64,000 bases of DNA, from the NCBI RefSeq assembly GCF_002078875.1, contig NC_034410.1, forward strand, positions 44,686,053-44,750,052, read 5' to 3'. How positions within the stretch are numbered: the stretch's first letter is position 1; each line of letters begins with the position of its first letter. Source of the DNA: Numida meleagris (taxonomy: Eukaryota; Chordata; Aves; Galliformes; Numididae). Below, piece after piece: positions 59,301 to 64,000 of this stretch. The translations under genes and the position numbers were made by a program. Under the pieces are notes generated by a model. It did no database searches and was not told the origin of the DNA. It saw only the letters and a list, made by a program, of their open reading frames with translations.

Positions 59301-61596
59301 AAAAATCTCATTTAAGAGTTCTTGAAGCCTGAAGAATACAGTAAAGCAATTAGTCAAAAGGTGCAGAAGCTCAGGATCCAACACAGACATAAGAGGGAAA
59401 ATTCATCTCTTCATACTTCTGCATCTATGGTATCTGGCAGCTAACAAGACAAGCTGCTAGATTATGTACAAAAAAACTCCAGAAGCCATTCTCTTCATCC
59501 TTGTTTACTCTCTCACATGCATGAAAAAGAGAAATGGAATAGTAATATAGAGGGAAAAATGGAAAGAAAGAAAAAAATAAATGCAGTGCATGGAATTAAG
59601 AGGGTGCAGGGAAAACAGAGACGAGTATCAGATGAGTGACAAAGATCACTGGTATGGAAAGAACTGCAGTCAAATTTGTAAACTTGGAACTCCACACTAA
59701 GTCCCATACACAGAAAAAGTCCTACCACAGGGAATGTGGGGGTGTAGGGAAGGCAGGGAGGAAATTTATTCATGTCATTAGACATCTTATTTTCATAACA
59801 TCAGTGATACTGACGTGAACTGTTTAGTGTTTGGGTGGTTTCTGTATTTGTGTTTCTTATATCAAAATACATCATCCTTTGATGCTTTGCACATATCATA
59901 AGCATTTCTGAGCAAGATTACACATCCTTTTGTTCCTCAATCTCCTCAGTATTCTCAGCCACAACCAACTCTTTCCTGTGGTATCTTCCAGTGCCTTCTC
60001 TCCTAAAAGCACTCAAAGCCATGCTCTTGAATGGTGAACCAGGATGGTTTAACCAGAGCTGGTTAAAAATGGGAAGGGATTATAACTTCCTTGCCACGTT
60101 CGGTCCTATCTCTCAACTACCATCCGTATAGAAATCCAAAGGGTTGTATTAAATACCTGGGCTTACGATGATGTATAACAAAAAACTCCCTTCAGTTATT
60201 CTTTGTAGAGCTGTGCTGGCACTTCCTTGGTTATGGTTTTATGTCCTCTTGGGCAGCACCCAAGGCAACTGTTATTAGGGCTGATATTAAGCATTTCAGA
60301 GCTTACAAAACTGCCGTTCATTTTTGTTTTTGCATACCTGTGTTAACTAGTAACAGCAGAATGCTTCATTATTACACAAATTACTTCACTGGTAAAATCT
60401 GACTGATTTCTCAAACAATTTCTGGACAAAATAAAGCTGCTGCATTTTGTAATATTTTATCACAACCTCAAATAAGCAGAATAATTGATTACTAACCTCC
60501 TTATGAGGATCCTTATGTGCTTCTAATGTCTTCATTATTGTGAGCTCTGCGTAATTCTTAAACCTCGCTGGCTGATTTCTTAGGATTTCTCTTAGAACTT
60601 TCAAGGCCAAAGCTCTAATTGCATGCTAAAGATTTAATATTAAAACAAATGAGTTATGTATCATTGAACAGACAAATGCTTAAGTATTAATTCAACAGTT
60701 CATAAAGTTTTTGATAATGGTAAAATACCAATTATTTTCTATCCATATATACAATATGAAATTAATATGGAAATAAATACAGCTAAAAAAATTCATCAGT
60801 TGTTCACTCTTCTCAAAATAATTCCAGAGGTGTATCATAAACACGCTGCTAATTGGAACTATCTATGCTAAGCTGCATACAATTTTACTTTTTCAAAGTG
60901 CTGCTAAAAATTTTAGCATCACACAAATACATTATCCTTGAAAACAGACATTATTATTATCATCAAATAAGAAGCAGTTATTAGTGCCACTTTGAACCTC
61001 AGCAATTTAAATAATATGGTCCTTATAGGGAACATTTACACAGAACTCAGGCTCTTCACTATGAGCACTATTCATTTCAGAAACATACATTTTTGAAAGC
61101 TTTCCATACATGATGTTTTGATATTCTAGAGTTTACCAAGGGCTATTAACAGATGAGCTCTGAATCCCAGTTTAATTTAATCAATAACACAGGAATAAAA
61201 AAAACTAAGGATACTTGAGAAGACGACCTTTTCACCATGAAGGCATTTAGGGTTCACATGACTCTCTTGCATTTCCACAACTTTTTGCTTTTCAAGATTA
61301 GCTGGAATTTGTGCCTTTCCTACAACCCATACAACTTTCAAAGACACTGAAAGCAAACCATGTGCTTTGTTAACATTTTTAACTAGATTAATCTAAGTTT
61401 ACCTCTTTGTCTCCAAGTGTTTCAAGCAGCAAAAGCAGTATTGTTTTGAAGTGCTCATCCCAAACACCAAAAGACTCTTCTTGAGTTAACTTCATGAGCT
61501 CATAGAGGGCAGCCTTTCTTTCCTCAACTCTCTCGTTATGGTTTGATAACTCTTTTAGTAACTCTGCAACTAGATCAGAATGATCCATGGGAGGCT
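56269..61596 (-). CDS. CLASP2: CLASP2, 3' part (last five coding exons), CLIP-associating protein 2
   Basis: Microtubule plus-end tracking and stabilising protein acting at the cell cortex, Golgi, kinetochores and spindle. Five GT-AG exons (61403-61596, 60497-60625, 58590-58796, 57425-57541, 56269-56355) join in frame to 243 residues and TAA. They encode the C-terminal HEAT-like helical domain, which in this family binds CLIP-170 and other partners: MDHSDLVAELLKELSNHNER, RALALKVLREILRNQPARF, CIKVLCPIIQTADYPINLAA, GYDNSESSVRKACVFCLVAI. The tail MKLLNLYIKRAQTGSGPGD ending SGQS distinguishes CLASP2 from CLASP1, whose tail is Ser/Asn-rich. The TOG domains and SxIP region lie beyond 64 kb. Confidence 0.95.
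56356..57424 (-). other. CLASP2 last intron
   Basis: No exon or repeat recognised; the minus-strand frame at 56771-57109 is hydrophobic but has no splice or family support. Confidence 0.55.
57425..57541 (-). CDS. CLASP2: CLASP2 coding exon, second from last
   Basis: Acceptor ctttctag, donor gtaagt; 39 whole codons, GYDNSESSVRKACVFCLVAI through PHLSQLTGSK. Confidence 0.96.
57542..58589 (-). other. CLASP2 intron
   Basis: AT-rich; nothing recognised. Confidence 0.6.
58590..58796 (-). CDS. CLASP2: CLASP2 coding exon, third from last
   Basis: Acceptor tcaatag, donor gtaaaa; 69 whole codons, VVRSAEEAASMLATSISPDQ through PEIVPGLIQ. Two to three helical repeats. Confidence 0.96.
58797..60496 (-). 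other. CLASP2 intron
   Basis: 1.7 kb; nothing recognised beyond short unsupported frames at 59.5-59.8 kb. Confidence 0.6.
60497..60625 (-). CDS. CLASP2: CLASP2 coding exon, fourth from last
   Basis: Acceptor gctttag, donor gttagt; 43 whole codons, HAIRALALKVLREILRNQPA through LEAHKDPHKE. The usual family residues at the exon start, as I recall them, are Pro-Thr, where here there is His-Ala. Confidence 0.95.
60626..61402 (-). other. CLASP2 intron
   Basis: AT-rich intron; nothing recognised. Confidence 0.6.
61403..61596 (-). CDS. CLASP2: CLASP2 coding exon, fifth from last
   Basis: Acceptor tttgatag, donor gtaaac. Two bases complete a split codon, then 64 codons from PPMDHSDLVAELLKELSNHN to LLLLLETLGDKE. 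First helices of the C-terminal domain. Confidence 0.95.
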
Positions 61597-62589
61597 CTAT
61601 CAAAAAGGAATGTACACAAACAGAACTTTGAAACTTGGAAGTAAATATTAGTGCCTGATGCAGAACTGAAAAGTATCTTCTAGGACAGCTAACTGCTTTC
61701 TACCATTTTTTTTTCTGTTTTCCTCCAAGTCCGTTTGCCAGAATTGCAGTTTTATTACTTCATTTTCAATGCAGACAATACTCCTGAACAAGCTTACAAT
61801 CACAGTAAAACAACGATACCACAGCCAGACATCCAAACAACAAAAAACACCCACAAAAAAAAGAGAATCCAGCAACCTGTAAGCTGGTTTACTGCAGGAG
61901 CTTATTATTCCTGTAACACGCAAAGTGGCAAGTTCCCTGTATCCTTTTAAATCTGATTCACAAAGGGCTGCTTTTTGCATATGACCCATCCACTGAAGAA
62001 GAGAAATTCATATTTTCACCTTTAGTATTACTGTATTGTTTAGACTTCTGTAAGCCATGACTCCACAGCAATGGCTAGGCTGTTAATGGAAACAGAAAAA
62101 AAAAATGCACAAGAGCAGTGCTTGATGTAAAATAGTGGAAATACAAACAAATGGCTGTGAGGCTGTCAGCTTCACAGAGATTCCAGGGAATGCCTGCTAT
62201 CCCAGTAACAGTCACTACAAGATAGCACTAGATTTCGGTTCTGATTACAGAGAATTCCATGATGACAGAGAAAAGTATCAGTAACAACTCTTATTTGGAA
62301 ACAGTGGACTGCAAACATGGAGATCTGCAAAGTCAAAAAAAATCCCTGACTCTGGCCTAATCTAAATTAAATATCAAGCTACTGACTTTACTCCATCATC
62401 AAGACCAATTTAGCTTTTAAGAAAGAAAAGCATCTAGCTTCTACCTTTGCAATGAGACCTTGGGATAAATTAAAAAACTTTTTTTTTTTCTTCCCCTGGG
62501 CACAGGCTGAAAGTTTTCTTTAAAGGGTAAAGAACAGCATTAAAAATCAAGCTTTCCTACAACTGCACCTTTCCCATATACTGAGTATG

Positions 62590-62660
62590 TATTTCATTAA
62601 ATATATTCATTATATTATTTTATTTTATGAGTATATATATAATATACATATATTTCTCAT
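62590..62660. repeat. TA-rich simple sequence
   Basis: Dense ATAT/TTAT alternation, for example gagtatatatataatataca; low complexity. Confidence 0.65.
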
Positions 62661-63462
62661 ATACTGAGAATCTGCAGCCCTTCAACAACCTATATTGTTG
62701 TATTCAGTATTCTAACTTATAAATGCTGTACAAAGTATCAGTACAAAGACACAAGTCAAAGCTGAATACCATGTATCAAGCATCTTTAAAAAAAAGAGAC
62801 TAGACTTATTTTATACAACATTTCTACTTGCATTGTTTTGCATAAATGATCAAGAATACAAACACCCTCTTTAACTGCCTCTATAATAATGCATGCATTA
62901 AACATGGACCATTACGTTTGCTTAAGGGACTGGCTGAAATTGCATTCTGCAGTTGCATTATACGAGTTATTAATTAGTACAGATGAACAGAATGGATGAC
63001 CCATTTTATGGAAGCAAGATCATTACTTTTATTATCAGGACTATTACGCTTGTTCTACCAAATTTTCAGATTTACAACTACAGTAAATCTTAATTTGAGG
63101 AATTCATATTGACGTATAATTAGTAAAACAACCTGTATCAGTTTGAATAAAGACTGCATTGTGGAAATAGCACAGCCATGCCCCCAAGACTAAGGGGAGG
63201 AAAGAAGCTCTATTAGCTGAGGAAATAGCTGGAATTCCTGAGAATCACAAGGACAAGAAAAGGGGTGCGTTCCTTCACAGTGTGTCTTTTCCATTCCTGA
63301 ATATGACTTAGCCCTGGTGGTTAATTCCCAAACATTCTCCAGATAAGAAAGGAGAAGTGTCTACTTGCAATTTTTTTTCCCCTGAAAACAAAAACACAAA
63401 CAAGGAGGAGCAAATGCAAGTGCTTCATTTGAATGAATTAAAATATGTAAGAGATACATATA

Positions 63463-63492
63463 AAATAATATTATATATATATATAAATATTT
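63463..63492. repeat. TA microsatellite
   Basis: Includes tatatatatatata-type alternation between aataat and aatattt flanks. Confidence 0.65.
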
Positions 63493-63729
63493 GATAAAGA
63501 ACAGCTCTTCTCAAACCAATCAAATAATATCATTTTGACAGGATATGTAGTGCTGGCATGAAAAAGGAAATGAAAACATGTTCTGAATACAATAAAGTTT
63601 TTCCTACTGCTCAAAACACGCCCAAGCAAGTCAACAAGGCAGGGGCAAAGCCTGGATGAAGCACTTGCAAAATGACTGGATTACAAATGGCTTTCTATTA
63701 TCTCTTTCTATTATCTTGGAGGATACCAG

Positions 63730-63960
63730 TGATGTCCCTGCTCAGGCCTGTGTAGGGCCTGGTTCTGTTTGATGCTTTTGTTAATGTTTTTCATGGAATA
63801 TGGAGACTACTTTTAAAATCTACAAATGATTTCACTTTAAAAACAATTAGAACACTCTAGAGAAAGAGAGATGATAATTAACTTGATAAATGAGGAATGG
63901 TCTGAAAGAAAAAAAAGATGAAAATTAATAAGGGTAAGTTTAAGGCAAGACAAGTGAATT
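63730..63960 (+). mobile_element. Possible ancient CR1 ORF2 remnant
   Basis: The order of motifs resembles the CR1 RT region: a block like ggcctggttctgtttgatgc with tttgttaatg, then a block like ctacaaatgatttcac, then gaggaatggtctgaaag followed by gatgaaaattaataagg. The last matches by eye the conserved part ending in a Phe-Asn-Lys motif. Heavily diverged, no open frame. Confidence 0.4.
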
Positions 63961-64000
63961 CGTAAGCCCATATACAAAGTACTAGTTAAAGAAGCAGACA

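Larger units (their letters stand above)
61597..64000 (-). other. CLASP2 intron (5' part outside window)
   Basis: The next upstream exon, expected to encode an acidic Asp-rich stretch, is not found here, so this appears to be intron to the window edge. Contains TA-rich simple sequence at about 62590-62660 and 63460-63490, and a possible old CR1 remnant at 63730-63960. Confidence 0.6.

Noticed and set aside
1..64000. CRISPR arrays, operons, prophage, tRNA or rRNA genes, retroviral LTR pairs
   Set aside because: No regular spacer arrays, no clover-leaf with A/B boxes, no rRNA-like stretch and no LTR pair or gag/pol-like frame was seen. The exon-intron structure is that of a vertebrate genome.

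Overview
The window is vertebrate nuclear DNA, almost certainly from a bird and probably a galliform close to chicken. Exons are small, GT-AG bounded and separated by kilobase introns. There is one CpG island, and every interspersed repeat I recognise is CR1, the dominant LINE of birds. The gene order FBXL2 (+), UBP1 (-), CLASP2 (-) is the order known around human 3p22.3 and on chicken chromosome 2. The species call rests on recognition of these genes and repeats, not on a search.

Region 1 (about 1-9.4 kb, + strand) holds the last five coding exons of FBXL2. They encode 160 residues: the final leucine-rich repeats and a C-terminal CaaX box, CIIL. The upstream exons lie outside the window. The 3' UTR follows, with candidate poly(A) signals at 8578 and 9310.

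Region 2 (9.54-39.9 kb, - strand) holds the complete coding region of UBP1 (LBP-1, CP2/Grainyhead family). I could place all 16 coding exons. They join in frame to 1614 nt, a 537-residue protein. The set includes a symmetric 108-nt exon for residues 274-309, which matches the known alternative cassette. The 3' UTR (about 1.8 kb) ends at a well-formed poly(A) site near 9.52 kb, so FBXL2 and UBP1 are tail to tail. UBP1 starts in a CpG island (about 39.6-40.8 kb) carrying YY1-like, inverted CCAAT, ETS-like, CRE and NRF1-like motifs.

Region 3 (about 40.8-54.2 kb) is intergenic. I find no convincing gene, only CR1 fragments, AT-rich simple sequence and a short tandem array.

Region 4 (54.2-64 kb, - strand) holds the 3' end of CLASP2: five coding exons (243 residues plus stop) for the C-terminal HEAT-like domain, then a roughly 2 kb 3' UTR. 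The sixth-from-last exon is not in the window; 61.6-64 kb looks intronic and ends in what may be an old CR1 fragment.

The three products are not an operon or a pathway. FBXL2 is a ubiquitin-ligase substrate adaptor, UBP1 a transcription factor, and CLASP2 a microtubule plus-end protein. I found no evidence of a new multi-gene system. The items most worth a second look are a 29-G/23-A tract in UBP1 intron 1, the possibly bidirectional CpG-island promoter, the closely spaced convergent 3' ends of FBXL2 and UBP1, and the UBP1 splice cassette.
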